Below, one piece after another: positions 1-7,030 of a DNA stretch of 8,449 bases. The translations under genes and the position numbers were made by a program. This DNA comes from Deltaproteobacteria bacterium ADurb.Bin026 (GTDB lineage: Bacteria; Desulfobacterota; Syntrophorhabdia; Syntrophorhabdales; Syntrophorhabdaceae): positions 1-8,449 of the forward strand of contig MWEV01000281.1 of the NCBI GenBank assembly GCA_002071245.1, given 5' to 3'. Positions within the stretch are counted from its first letter, which is position 1, and every line of letters begins with the position of its first letter. The notes under the pieces are model-generated. The model was not told the origin of the DNA and searched no databases. It saw nothing but the letters and a program-made list of their open reading frames with translations.

Positions 1-36
1 TTGAGTGTTGGAACTTGCCATCTTTATGTGGTATAA

Positions 37-1278
37 GTGGACATGTTCACCTTCAGAAAACTGATTATATTGCTCTCGCTTGTGGGGCCGGCAATCATAA
101 CCTCAAACATTGACAACGACGCCGGTGGAATCGCCATTTATTCCATTGCAGGGGCGCGTTATGGGTATAACCTCCTGTGGACATTGATACCCACAGTATT
201 CCTGCTTATCATATATCAGGAAATGTCATCGAGAATGGGGGTAGTAACAGGCAAAGGACTCGCCGATCTCATTCGTGAAAATTATGGTATAAACACCGCT
301 TTTTGGGTCATGCTGTGTCTGTTTTTTACAAATCTTGGCAATACAATGGCTGAATTCTCCGGATGGGCGGCAAGCATGGAGTTGTTCAATGTAAGCAAAT
401 ATGTATCTGTACCTTTAGGTGCCTTTTTTGTGTGGTTTTTGGTAAGAAGATGGAATTACAGCATATTTGAAAAGATATTTCTTTTTGTCTGCCTCATATA
501 CCTTACGTATATCTTTTCTGCGTTTCTTGCAAAGCCGGATTGGAACGAAGTAATGAAAAAGACAATAACGCCCTCTATCCAGTGGAATGCTGACTATCTT
601 ATCATAATCATCAGCATTATCGGCACATCAATTACTCCTTGGCAGCAGTTTTATCTGCAATCTGTTGTAGTTGAAAAGGGTTTGAATGAAAATGACCTTT
701 GGGCGTCAAGATTTGATGTAATTTTCGGCTCAATTATGATGGGGGTGGTCGCATACTTTATAATAGTTGCATGCGGGACAACACTTTATCCTGCAGGCAT
801 CATGATAGATTCAGCAGAAGAGGCTGCGTTTTCGTTAAAGCCATTAGCTGGAAAATATGCATACATACTATTCGCCGTTGGCCTGGCAAACGCGTCTTTG
901 TTTTCTGCCTGTATTCTGCCTTTAGTAACAACATACTATATATGCGAAGCGATGGGCTGGGAGGCCGGGGTTGGAAAAAACTTTAAAGAGGCCCCTCAGT
1001 TCAATTTTCTCTTTACATCCATACTCGCTATAACCGTGGCAATAGTCCTCATACCCAATCTGCCCCTTATAAAGGTCATGTGGTTTTCTCAGATAATAAA
1101 CTGTTTGCTTTTGCCGGTCATACTGATATATATACTGCAACTAATCAATAATAAAGAACTTATGGGTGAATACAGAAACTCGACATGGGTAAATGTAGTA
1201 TCGTATATCAGCACACTAATACTGATTGTTCTGAGCCTCATGCTTTTTTATACCTCAATAATTGATCTGACACGTTAG
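37..1278 (+). CDS. NRAMP-superfamily divalent metal transporter with variant metal-site motifs
   Basis: This is a polytopic inner-membrane protein of 413 residues, the usual NRAMP (SLC11/MntH) length, with roughly 11 hydrophobic segments. The first helix aligns with MntH from GPAIITS to GARYGYNLLW. The canonical metal-binding DPGN of helix 1 is DAGG here (residues 28-31), and the MPH region of helix 6 reads ITPWQQFYLQS (residues 199-209), so the metal-contacting Asn and Met are replaced. The protein should import a divalent cation with protons or a similar driving force. Loss of the soft Met ligand suggests a metal other than the classical Mn/Fe, perhaps Mg, as reported for NRAMP-related magnesium transporters; that is inference. 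The start is GTG at 37, directly after an in-frame TAA; ATG at 43 is an alternative. No clear ribosome binding site is visible. It ends 110 bases before ssb and is probably a separate unit. The family assignment is firm and the substrate is unknown. Confidence 0.9.
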   Translation: MDMFTFRKLIILLSLVGPAIITSNIDNDAGGIAIYSIAGARYGYNLLWTLIPTVFLLIIYQEMSSRMGVVTGKGLADLIRENYGINTAFWVMLCLFFTNLGNTMAEFSGWAASMELFNVSKYVSVPLGAFFVWFLVRRWNYSIFEKIFLFVCLIYLTYIFSAFLAKPDWNEVMKKTITPSIQWNADYLIIIISIIGTSITPWQQFYLQSVVVEKGLNENDLWASRFDVIFGSIMMGVVAYFIIVACGTTLYPAGIMIDSAEEAAFSLKPLAGKYAYILFAVGLANASLFSACILPLVTTYYICEAMGWEAGVGKNFKEAPQFNFLFTSILAITVAIVLIPNLPLIKVMWFSQIINCLLLPVILIYILQLINNKELMGEYRNSTWVNVVSYISTLILIVLSLMLFYTSIIDLTR

Positions 1279-1306
1279 ACAAGATATTTCCGAGCTTTAA
1301 TCTCCG

Positions 1307-1333
1307 TTGACTTTTGCAAATTTATACTATAAC
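1307..1333 (+). promoter_or_regulatory. Possible sigma70-type promoter for ssb
   Basis: TTGACT at 1307-1312 resembles a -35 box, and TATAAC at 1328-1333 resembles a -10 box. The spacer is 15 bases, shorter than the usual 16-18, so the match is only suggestive. It lies in the 110-base gap upstream of ssb, where a promoter is expected because the preceding transporter gene is functionally unrelated. Confidence 0.35.
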
Positions 1334-1342
1334 TTTAAATGA

Positions 1343-1356
1343 AATCATTTATGATT
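1343..1356. promoter_or_regulatory. 14-base palindrome upstream of ssb, possible operator
   Basis: AATCAT-TT-ATGATT is a perfect inverted repeat with 6-base arms and a 2-base centre. It lies just downstream of the candidate -10 box and about 30 bases before the ssb start codon. That is a reasonable place for a repressor site, but the arms are AT-rich and short enough to arise by chance, and no regulator is assigned. Confidence 0.25.
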
Positions 1357-1388
1357 GCAGAATCTTGACAGATAGTTAGGGGGTAGTT

Positions 1389-1820
1389 ATGTCAAATGTA
1401 AATAAAGTGATACTTTTAGGCAGGCTTGGGGCTGATCCGGAGTTGAGATACACCGCGGATGGCACCCCCGTCGCAAGTTTTCGGATTGCTACATCAGAAA
1501 CATGGAAAGATAAAAACGGCGTAAAACAGGACAAGACTGAATGGCATAGCATAATTGCATGGCGAAGGCTCGGAGAAATTGCCGGTGAATACCTCAAAAA
1601 GGGTAAACTTGTTTATATCGAGGGGAGGATTAGGTCACGCGAGTATGAAGGTAAAGATGGGATAAAACGGAGGGTCTTCGATATTGAAGCAACAGACATG
1701 AAGATGATACCAACGGGCACACCGTCCGGCAGAGACGACAGAGGATCAAATGGATTCAAGAAAGAACATGTTGAAGACGGATTTGTACCTGAAGTGGAAG
1801 AAGACGACATAAGCATGTAA
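1389..1820 (+). CDS. ssb: Single-stranded DNA-binding protein
   Basis: SSB coats single-stranded DNA during replication, recombination and repair and recruits partner proteins through its C-terminal tip. The 143-residue product has the bacterial OB fold in residues 1 to about 110: N-terminal VNKVILLGRLGADPELRYT, then TPVASFRIAT, the aromatic DNA-contact positions W39 and W52 with TEWHSIIAW, and a YIEGRIRSREYE strand. A short polar, glycine-containing linker and an acidic tail (EVEEDD) follow. The tail ends DDISM instead of the near-universal DDIPF/DDLPF, so the terminal Pro-Phe is missing. The ATG start has a purine-rich GGGGG stretch in the Shine-Dalgarno position. The gene lies 52 bases upstream of gatB on the same strand and may be co-transcribed with it. 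Identification is secure; whether this is the main SSB or a second paralogue cannot be told from this window. Confidence 0.96.
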   Translation: MSNVNKVILLGRLGADPELRYTADGTPVASFRIATSETWKDKNGVKQDKTEWHSIIAWRRLGEIAGEYLKKGKLVYIEGRIRSREYEGKDGIKRRVFDIEATDMKMIPTGTPSGRDDRGSNGFKKEHVEDGFVPEVEEDDISM

Positions 1821-1872
1821 ACCTTAAAGAAAAATATAAAGGCTTGTTTATTTTTAATTGAAGAGGTGATTT

Positions 1873-3321
1873 GTGGACTACGATGATTTTGAAGGGGTGA
1901 TGGGCCTTGAGGTTCATGCCCATCTGCTGACAAACAGTAAATTGTTTTGCGGGTGTTCAACAAAGTTCGGGGCAGAGCCCAACAGCCACACCTGTCCTAC
2001 CTGCATGGGACTACCCGGCTCATTGCCGGTTTTAAACAGAAGGGTTGTTGATTTTGCCATCAAGCTCGGTCTCGCGGTGCATTGCACTATTAACAGAAAA
2101 AGTATCTTTGCCAGAAAAAATTATTATTACCCTGATCTTCCAAAGGGATATCAAATTTCTCAGTATGAAGAACCTATCTGCGAGAACGGTTATCTGGACA
2201 TCTACCTGAATGATGCAAAAAAACGCATCAGGATAAAAAGGATACACATGGAGGAAGATGCGGGCAAGCTTGTGCACGAAGGTTCTATTGAGACAAGCTC
2301 ATACAGCATGGTAGATTATAATCGCTCAAGCATGCCGCTTCTCGAGATAGTAAGCGAACCCGATATAAGGACACCCGAAGAGGCAACCCTTTATCTTAAA
2401 ATGCTTAGGGACGTTCTTATCTATCTCGACATATGCGATGGAAACATGGAGGAAGGCAGTTTCAGATGCGATGCAAATATTTCCGTTCGCAAGAAGGGCG
2501 AAGACACATTGGGCACAAGAATTGAATTAAAAAACCTCAATTCATTCAAATCCATAGAAAGATCTCTCGATTATGAGATCAAAAGACAGATCGATCTGGT
2601 CAAAAAAGCCAAAGAGGTGGTTCAAGAAACGAGACTCTTTAACGTGGACACAGGCACCACTTATTCAATGAGGGGGAAGGAAGAGGCTCATGATTATAGG
2701 TATTTTCCTGAACCAGACCTGCTGCCTCTCACAGTTGATGATGGATGGATATCCGATATTCAAGAAACGCTTCCCGAACTCCCAATGGAGAAGATGGAAA
2801 GATTCATAGATACATACGGGCTGCCGAAATACGATGTAGAGATACTGTCGTCCGATAAGGCTATTGCAGATTATTTCGAAAAAACAGTGGAATTATTCCC
2901 CGAACCTAAGACAGTAAGCAATTGGATTATGACAGAGCTATTAAGAGAATTAAAAGAAAGGGGCACCACAACAATTGATGCGCTTATATCGCACAAACAC
3001 CTTGCAGAGTTGTTGTCCATTATCAAAGATGGCACAATAAGCATAAAAATAGGGAAAGATATATTTTCTGAACTATGCGAAACAGGGGCATCACCCAAAA
3101 GGCTCGTTGCAGAAAAGGGACTTGTCCAGATATCAGACGCATCCGCAATAAATTCTATTGTTGAAGCTATTGTTGAGCGCTTTCCCAAAGAAGTTGAAGA
3201 GTTCAGGGCAGGGAAGGAAAAACTGCTTGGATTTTTTGTCGGACAGGTGATGAAAGAGATGAAAGGCAAGGCAAATCCAAAGCTGTTAAACGAATTATTG
3301 TTAAAAAGATTAAAAGACTGA
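1873..3321 (+). CDS. gatB: Aspartyl/glutamyl-tRNA(Asn/Gln) amidotransferase subunit B
   Basis: GatB is the kinase/transamidation subunit of the cytoplasmic GatCAB complex, which converts Asp-tRNA(Asn) and/or Glu-tRNA(Gln) to the amidated forms using ammonia produced by GatA. The 482-residue length is typical. The N-terminus shows GLEVHAHL, zinc-ligand cysteines C26, C28, C41 and C44 (CGCS then CPTC), and the family signature YYYPDLPKGYQISQ. DYNRSSMPLLEIVSEPD and the RCDANISVR and RIELKNLNSF blocks follow. The C-terminal tRNA-binding helical (YqeY-like) part ends with VGQVMKEMKGKANPKLLNELL. The start is GTG at 1873, preceded by AAGAGGTGAT as ribosome binding site. gatA and gatC are not in the window, so the complex genes are split. 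Presence of GatB implies indirect synthesis of Asn- and/or Gln-tRNA in this organism. Confidence 0.97.
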   Translation: MDYDDFEGVMGLEVHAHLLTNSKLFCGCSTKFGAEPNSHTCPTCMGLPGSLPVLNRRVVDFAIKLGLAVHCTINRKSIFARKNYYYPDLPKGYQISQYEEPICENGYLDIYLNDAKKRIRIKRIHMEEDAGKLVHEGSIETSSYSMVDYNRSSMPLLEIVSEPDIRTPEEATLYLKMLRDVLIYLDICDGNMEEGSFRCDANISVRKKGEDTLGTRIELKNLNSFKSIERSLDYEIKRQIDLVKKAKEVVQETRLFNVDTGTTYSMRGKEEAHDYRYFPEPDLLPLTVDDGWISDIQETLPELPMEKMERFIDTYGLPKYDVEILSSDKAIADYFEKTVELFPEPKTVSNWIMTELLRELKERGTTTIDALISHKHLAELLSIIKDGTISIKIGKDIFSELCETGASPKRLVAEKGLVQISDASAINSIVEAIVERFPKEVEEFRAGKEKLLGFFVGQVMKEMKGKANPKLLNELLLKRLKD

Positions 3322-3396
3322 CGCAAAAGTCGAGTACAAAATTTTTTTAGGTGTGCAATCATCGGTGTTTAATATTCGCTACATAGAGGATTTTCG

Positions 3397-4428
3397 ATGA
3401 CCAATCATGTTTTCTGGAAAAACAACTCTCTTTATCTGCTTGACCAAAGAGAACTTCCCTTCAAAAAGACCTATTTGAAGTGCGATAATATAAAAGATGT
3501 CGCATATGCCATAAAAAGCATGGCAGTTAGAGGTGCCCCCCTTATTGGCATCGTGGCCGCATATGGAGTGGTGCTGGGAATCTTTAGTATTTTGTCTTCA
3601 AAGGACAGCGTCAAGGACAAAGATATTGAAAATATTTGCGAAAGATTATCAAAAACAAGACCTACTGCGGTAAATCTTTTCTGGGCATTGGAACGCATGA
3701 AAAACGCATTCAAAAAATTCTGTAAACACATAGATATGCCGGGGCTTATGCTTGACGAGGCGATCTCGATTCATGTCGAGGATATCGAGAACAACAGGAT
3801 GCTATCCCTTTTTGGTGCTGAATTGATCGATGATGGGGATACCATACTGACACATTGCAACGCAGGCGCCCTTGCCATGGGCGGATACGGAACAGCTCTT
3901 GGCGTGATAAGGGCAGCGCATGAAAGCGGTAAAAGGATCAAGGTGTTCGCAACCGAAACAAGGCCTTATCTTCAGGGCGCAAGGCTAACGGCTTGGGAAC
4001 TGTTCGAGGAGGGTGTGGATGTCGAGATTGTTCCGGATAACCATGTTGGTCTGCTCTGCTATAAAAAGGTCATAAATAAGATAATTGTAGGCGCCGACCG
4101 GATTGCCCTGAACGGAGATACGGCAAATAAAATAGGAACAAGCATGGTTGCCCTTTGCGCTTACCATTACAAAATTCCTTTTTTTATTGCAGCCCCTGTT
4201 TCGACGTTTGACAGGAATATCCAAAATGGTGCATCCATTCCCATAGAAGAAAGGAACGGCAAAGAGGTCAAGTATATAAATGGAAAGCCTTTGACGCTCA
4301 AAGCCATAAAGGCACGATATTACTCTTTTGATATTACCCCGGAGCAGCATATTTCAAACATTATTACAGAAAAGGGGATTATAGAGAAACCGTTCAAAAA
4401 ATATATTAAAATGCTCTTTACTGTATGA
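3397..4428 (+). CDS. mtnA: S-methyl-5-thioribose-1-phosphate isomerase (MtnA family)
   Basis: This cytoplasmic aldose-ketose isomerase of the eIF2B-like fold converts 5-methylthioribose-1-phosphate to 5-methylthioribulose-1-phosphate in methionine salvage from methylthioadenosine. At 343 residues it has normal length. Diagnostic blocks are MAVRGAPLIGIVAAYG, SKTRPTAVNLFWALERM, THCNAGALAMGGYGTALGVI with the catalytic cysteine at C154, ATETRPYLQGARLTAWEL, and IVGADRIALNGDTANKIGT with the catalytic aspartate at D234. The start codon at 3397 follows an AGAGGA ribosome binding site. The stop overlaps the start of the SAM hydroxide adenosyltransferase (ATGA), indicating translational coupling. No other methionine-salvage gene (mtnP, mtnK, mtnB, mtnC) is present nearby. 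Some MtnA homologues also act on 5-deoxyribose-1-phosphate from 5'-deoxyadenosine, and that role is possible here. Confidence 0.93.
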   Translation: MTNHVFWKNNSLYLLDQRELPFKKTYLKCDNIKDVAYAIKSMAVRGAPLIGIVAAYGVVLGIFSILSSKDSVKDKDIENICERLSKTRPTAVNLFWALERMKNAFKKFCKHIDMPGLMLDEAISIHVEDIENNRMLSLFGAELIDDGDTILTHCNAGALAMGGYGTALGVIRAAHESGKRIKVFATETRPYLQGARLTAWELFEEGVDVEIVPDNHVGLLCYKKVINKIIVGADRIALNGDTANKIGTSMVALCAYHYKIPFFIAAPVSTFDRNIQNGASIPIEERNGKEVKYINGKPLTLKAIKARYYSFDITPEQHISNIITEKGIIEKPFKKYIKMLFTV

Positions 4429-5204
4429 AAGTGAAAACAATTACCCTGTTAACCGATTTCGGATTGAAAGACCCTTATGTTGGGATTATGAAGGGCGTCA
4501 TTCTTTCTATTAACCAAGACGTGAGGATTGTCGATATCACCCATGAAATTGAGCCACAGGATATACGTGAAGGCGCCTTCCTTTTGAAGGAATATTACCA
4601 ATATTTTCCAAAGGGTTCTATCCATGTTGCAATAGTCGACCCAACAGTGGGAAGCAAAAGGAGGGCATTAGCGCTCTATAAGGATGGTCATATATTTATA
4701 GGGCCCGATAATGGCATATTTTCGTTGCTTATTGAAAGCGATACAGAGAGCTATGCCGTTACAAACCGTGATTTCATGCTCAAACAGATCAGCTCATCTT
4801 TTCACGGGAGGGATGTGTTTGCACCCATTGCTGCCCATTTTGCCTTCGGGCTTCATCCTTCGGTACTTGGCGAACGTGTGATTGATCTCGTTTGCCTGAC
4901 AAACATCTATCCTGACATAATTAACGCTGTTTTGATCGGCGAGGTGGTAAGGTTTGACAAATTCGGTAATGCTATAACAAATATAGATATAGAAACCTTT
5001 AATGATTTTACAAGTGGTAACAAATTCAAGATAAGCGTTGGCAACATCGCTTTTGGCTCACTCCATAAGAGCTATTTTGAGCAGGATTATACATGTATAA
5101 CAGGAAGCTCTGGATATCTCGAATTCGGTTATTACAAAGGAAACTTTCAAGAAAAAGCAGGAATCAAAAAAGGCGAGGCCGTAACTGTAAGAACCGCTGA
5201 ATAA
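4425..5204 (+). CDS. SAM hydroxide adenosyltransferase (DUF62, SAM hydrolase)
   Basis: Members of this family hydrolyse S-adenosylmethionine to adenosine and L-methionine using water activated by an Asp-Arg-His set; they are related to fluorinase and chlorinase. The 259-residue product has the family N-terminal block TLLTDFGLKDPYVGIMKG, then ITHEIEPQDIREGAFLL, AIVDPTVGSKRR, FIGPDNGIFSLL and SSFHGRDVFAPIAAHFA. D72, R79 and H127 match the catalytic triad described for archaeal DUF62 enzymes. The C-terminal beta domain carries FDKFGNAITNI, which contributes to adenosine binding in the trimer. The absence of a halogenase-specific context and the presence of the triad argue for hydrolase rather than halogenase activity. 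The ATG overlaps the mtnA stop codon (ATGA), so the two are very likely co-translated. The physiological role of SAM hydrolysis is poorly understood; coupling to mtnA suggests a SAM by-product or nucleoside salvage function. Confidence 0.92.
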   Translation: MKVKTITLLTDFGLKDPYVGIMKGVILSINQDVRIVDITHEIEPQDIREGAFLLKEYYQYFPKGSIHVAIVDPTVGSKRRALALYKDGHIFIGPDNGIFSLLIESDTESYAVTNRDFMLKQISSSFHGRDVFAPIAAHFAFGLHPSVLGERVIDLVCLTNIYPDIINAVLIGEVVRFDKFGNAITNIDIETFNDFTSGNKFKISVGNIAFGSLHKSYFEQDYTCITGSSGYLEFGYYKGNFQEKAGIKKGEAVTVRTAE

Positions 5205-5233
5205 TAAGACGTTTTTAACAGTATAATATTATC

Positions 5234-6589
5234 TTAATCCTTCTGCCCATTGTTTAAATCTTGCTCAATGGTTTTGCCCCCCTGCCTTCCTATTTCGTCT
5301 ATTTTGCGAAGAGACCTTTCAAGTAGATTTGTTCTGGTTGTTAAAAGGTTGTCGTACTCCCTTTTTGCAGCATCAAGCCTCTCGCCCATTAATTTAAATC
5401 TTTCCTTATATGCCATCCATTGTTTGGAAAACTCGGTAAGAAGCCTTAATATTTCAGAGGCTTTTCGCTCAAGGTTGAAATTTTCAACGGCCTGCCTGAC
5501 AACTGCGAGGACGGCATAAAGGGTAAACGGTGAACATAGGATCACCTTTTGCCTTAGGGCCTCATCCATAATCGTTGAATCTGCCTCATTGATAAAGCCA
5601 TATATTTGCTCATTAGGAATAAACATAATCACATAATCAACTGTGTTTTCAGAGGGGTTAATGTACTCACGGGTCGTAATTTGCTTTATCATAAGCCTCG
5701 CGTTTTTAAGCAATTCATCCCTGAAACGTTTTTTATCGTGTCCGGATTCGGCATTCAGATAATGCATATAATTGTCAAGCGGGAATTTTACATCCATATT
5801 TATCTTTGTTTTGTTTGGCAGAAAAAATGTATAGTCTGGTCTACCAGAAGATGTTTCGAGCGTTTTCTGCTTTATATAGTTTATGCCTTCTGTCATGCCT
5901 ATAAGTTGCAGAATGTCCTCTGCCATACGCTCTCCCCACTCTCCCCTCTTTTTAGAACTTGCAAGGGCATTTCCAAGATGCATAGTCGTATCGTTGAGTC
6001 TCTGGGTAACCTCCTCATGCCTTTTTAAAAGTGCTGCTACCTCAGTAATCCTCTCTCCACTCAACCTTCCGAAATCCTCGACCTTCTTTTGAACCTCCGT
6101 TAAAGTTTTGTGTACCGCATCGATATTCTGATCGATAAGCCCTTTTTTTACCTCAAGCTCCCTTTTGCCTTCTGTGGCCTGGGATTTCAGCTTTTCCTCG
6201 GCAAGCCTTATGAACTCATCAGCATATCTTTTGAACTCATCCGAATTTTTAGTCAAGGCATCCAGCGAAAGCGCCCTGAACGTTTCGCTAAGCTCTGCCC
6301 TGATGGTTTCAATCCTTTTTATCTCTTCTTCAAGGTGTTTTTCGGATGCCTCAAGTCTTGTGAGCGCCTCTATCTTTGCCTGACGCTCAAGATTAAGCTC
6401 ATTTCTGATCTGATTGAGTTCCGTTTCTTTCTGAAGAATCTGTTTCTCCTTCTCCATGGACATCGCCTCGGCAAGATTCGCCCTTATCTCCAATTCAGTT
6501 TGCCTTTTTCTTGAACATATCGAGCAATAAAGCCATGCAATTCCACAGCCAACAACAAACCCAACTGCAATATAAATTATGATCTCCAT
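5234..6589 (-). CDS. rmuC: RmuC-family DNA recombination protein (predicted nuclease)
   Basis: RmuC limits inversions at short inverted repeats in E. coli and is predicted to be a nuclease with a PD-(D/E)xK-like core; its exact reaction is not well established. The 451-residue protein starts with one membrane anchor (residues about 3-25, IIIYIAVGFVVGCGIAWLY). A long charged coiled coil fills about residues 30-200, and the conserved RmuC domain follows. That domain shows GEWGE (E217, W218, E220), GRPDYTFFLP with D252, and MDVKFPLDNY with D266 and K268, which could form the nuclease site. It continues with YVIMFIPNEQIYGFI and SPFTLYAVLAVVRQA, and the C-terminus is again coiled coil. The ATG at 6589 places the anchor at the extreme N-terminus as expected, though the ribosome binding site is weak. 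It converges on the SAM hydrolase gene with only 29 bases between them and diverges from the small ACT gene. Confidence 0.93.
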   Translation of the reverse strand: MEIIIYIAVGFVVGCGIAWLYCSICSRKRQTELEIRANLAEAMSMEKEKQILQKETELNQIRNELNLERQAKIEALTRLEASEKHLEEEIKRIETIRAELSETFRALSLDALTKNSDEFKRYADEFIRLAEEKLKSQATEGKRELEVKKGLIDQNIDAVHKTLTEVQKKVEDFGRLSGERITEVAALLKRHEEVTQRLNDTTMHLGNALASSKKRGEWGERMAEDILQLIGMTEGINYIKQKTLETSSGRPDYTFFLPNKTKINMDVKFPLDNYMHYLNAESGHDKKRFRDELLKNARLMIKQITTREYINPSENTVDYVIMFIPNEQIYGFINEADSTIMDEALRQKVILCSPFTLYAVLAVVRQAVENFNLERKASEILRLLTEFSKQWMAYKERFKLMGERLDAAKREYDNLLTTRTNLLERSLRKIDEIGRQGGKTIEQDLNNGQKD

Positions 6590-6757
6590 CTCATTACACC
6601 CAAAAAGAGCTAAATTATGTTTTCGTGCCCCATATTAATATTATGCGTGACAAAGTATAAGACATTATAATACATTTTGAAACTCGTATCTTCTTTTAAC
6701 GGGACCGTTGCATGGATCAAAAAAGGTGCATGACAAAACAGCTTAAGGAGGAATATT
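6590..6757. promoter_or_regulatory. Divergent AT-rich intergenic region with possible promoter elements
   Basis: This 168-base gap separates two divergently transcribed genes, so it should carry a promoter for each. It contains a palindromic ATTATAAT at 6664-6671, giving a consensus TATAAT -10 box at 6666-6671, and a GTGACA at 6647-6652. These are only 13 bases apart, so they do not form a good pair. An AT palindrome, ATATTAATAT, lies at 6632-6641. No confident -35/-10 pair was found for either direction, and no gene was identified within the gap. Confidence 0.3.
6745..6751 (+). promoter_or_regulatory. Strong Shine-Dalgarno site for the small ACT gene
   Basis: TAAGGAGG lies immediately before AATATT and the ATG at 6758. 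It is the clearest ribosome binding site in the window and fixes the start of the 85-residue gene. Confidence 0.8.
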
Positions 6758-7015
6758 ATGGCGCAAAGATGTGTAATTGGTATACTGATAACAAACCGTG
6801 TTGAAAATGCCGCACAGATTCAAAGCGTATTCACGGAATGTGGATGTTATATCAGGACAAGACTCGGACTGCATGAGGTAACCGAAAATATCTGCTCCCC
6901 AACAGGATTGATAATCCTTGAAATATTCGGTGATCAAAACACCTGTGACGAGGTAGAGGGCAAACTCAAACAGATCAAAGGACTCCAAGTGCAAAAGATG
7001 GTTTTTGAAGTTTAA
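6758..7015 (+). CDS. Small ACT-like protein, putative iron-only hydrogenase system regulator family (TM1266-like)
   Basis: This 85-residue protein resembles the small ACT/NikR-C-like proteins annotated as iron-only hydrogenase system regulators (TM1266 type). The family pattern is visible: beta strand RCVIGILITNR, a helix (ENAAQIQSVFTECG), CYIRTRLGLHE, a second strand GLIILEIFG, a helix DEVEGKLKQIKG, and a last strand VQKMVFEV. Such proteins usually occur beside [FeFe]-hydrogenase maturation genes and are thought to sense a ligand or metal; direct function is not established. No DNA-binding domain is present. It has five cysteines (C5, C28, C30, C46, C63) and H39, many for 85 residues, so metal or redox sensing is conceivable (inference). 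No hydrogenase or hydEFG gene is within the window, so the gene stands alone, divergent from rmuC and convergent to the rhodanese gene. The start is fixed by the strong ribosome binding site. Confidence 0.7.
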   Translation: MAQRCVIGILITNRVENAAQIQSVFTECGCYIRTRLGLHEVTENICSPTGLIILEIFGDQNTCDEVEGKLKQIKGLQVQKMVFEV

Positions 7016-7030
7016 TCTTACAGATAACGC

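Noticed and set aside
3314..3350. Possible terminator after gatB: GACT/AGTC followed by a run of seven T
   Set aside because: The stem is only four base pairs and the T-run begins about ten bases after it, so it is not a convincing intrinsic terminator.
2871..3362. 163-residue - strand frame covering the end of gatB
   Set aside because: It is antisense to the conserved GatB C-terminal domain; Ser/Phe-rich composition is typical of a complementary-strand shadow.
3985..4350. 121-residue antisense frame inside mtnA
   Set aside because: It lies wholly within a well-supported gene, has no recognisable family and looks like a reading-frame shadow.
5205..5233. AT palindrome ATAATATTAT between the convergent SAM hydrolase and rmuC genes
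   Set aside because: It is short and purely A/T, with no GC stem, and is likely a chance palindrome.
5606..6028. 140-residue + strand frame inside rmuC
   Set aside because: It is antisense to conserved RmuC motifs and its composition is that of a shadow frame.
6709..6735. Two copies of GCATG in similar surroundings upstream of the small ACT gene
   Set aside because: The repeated core is only five to six bases and the flanks differ, so it is not enough to call an operator.
6712..6804. Short frame of 30 codons with CxxC-like residues overlapping the start of the small ACT gene
   Set aside because: It has no ribosome binding site of its own, it overlaps the strong Shine-Dalgarno and start of the real gene, and its cysteines come from reading the ACT gene out of frame.
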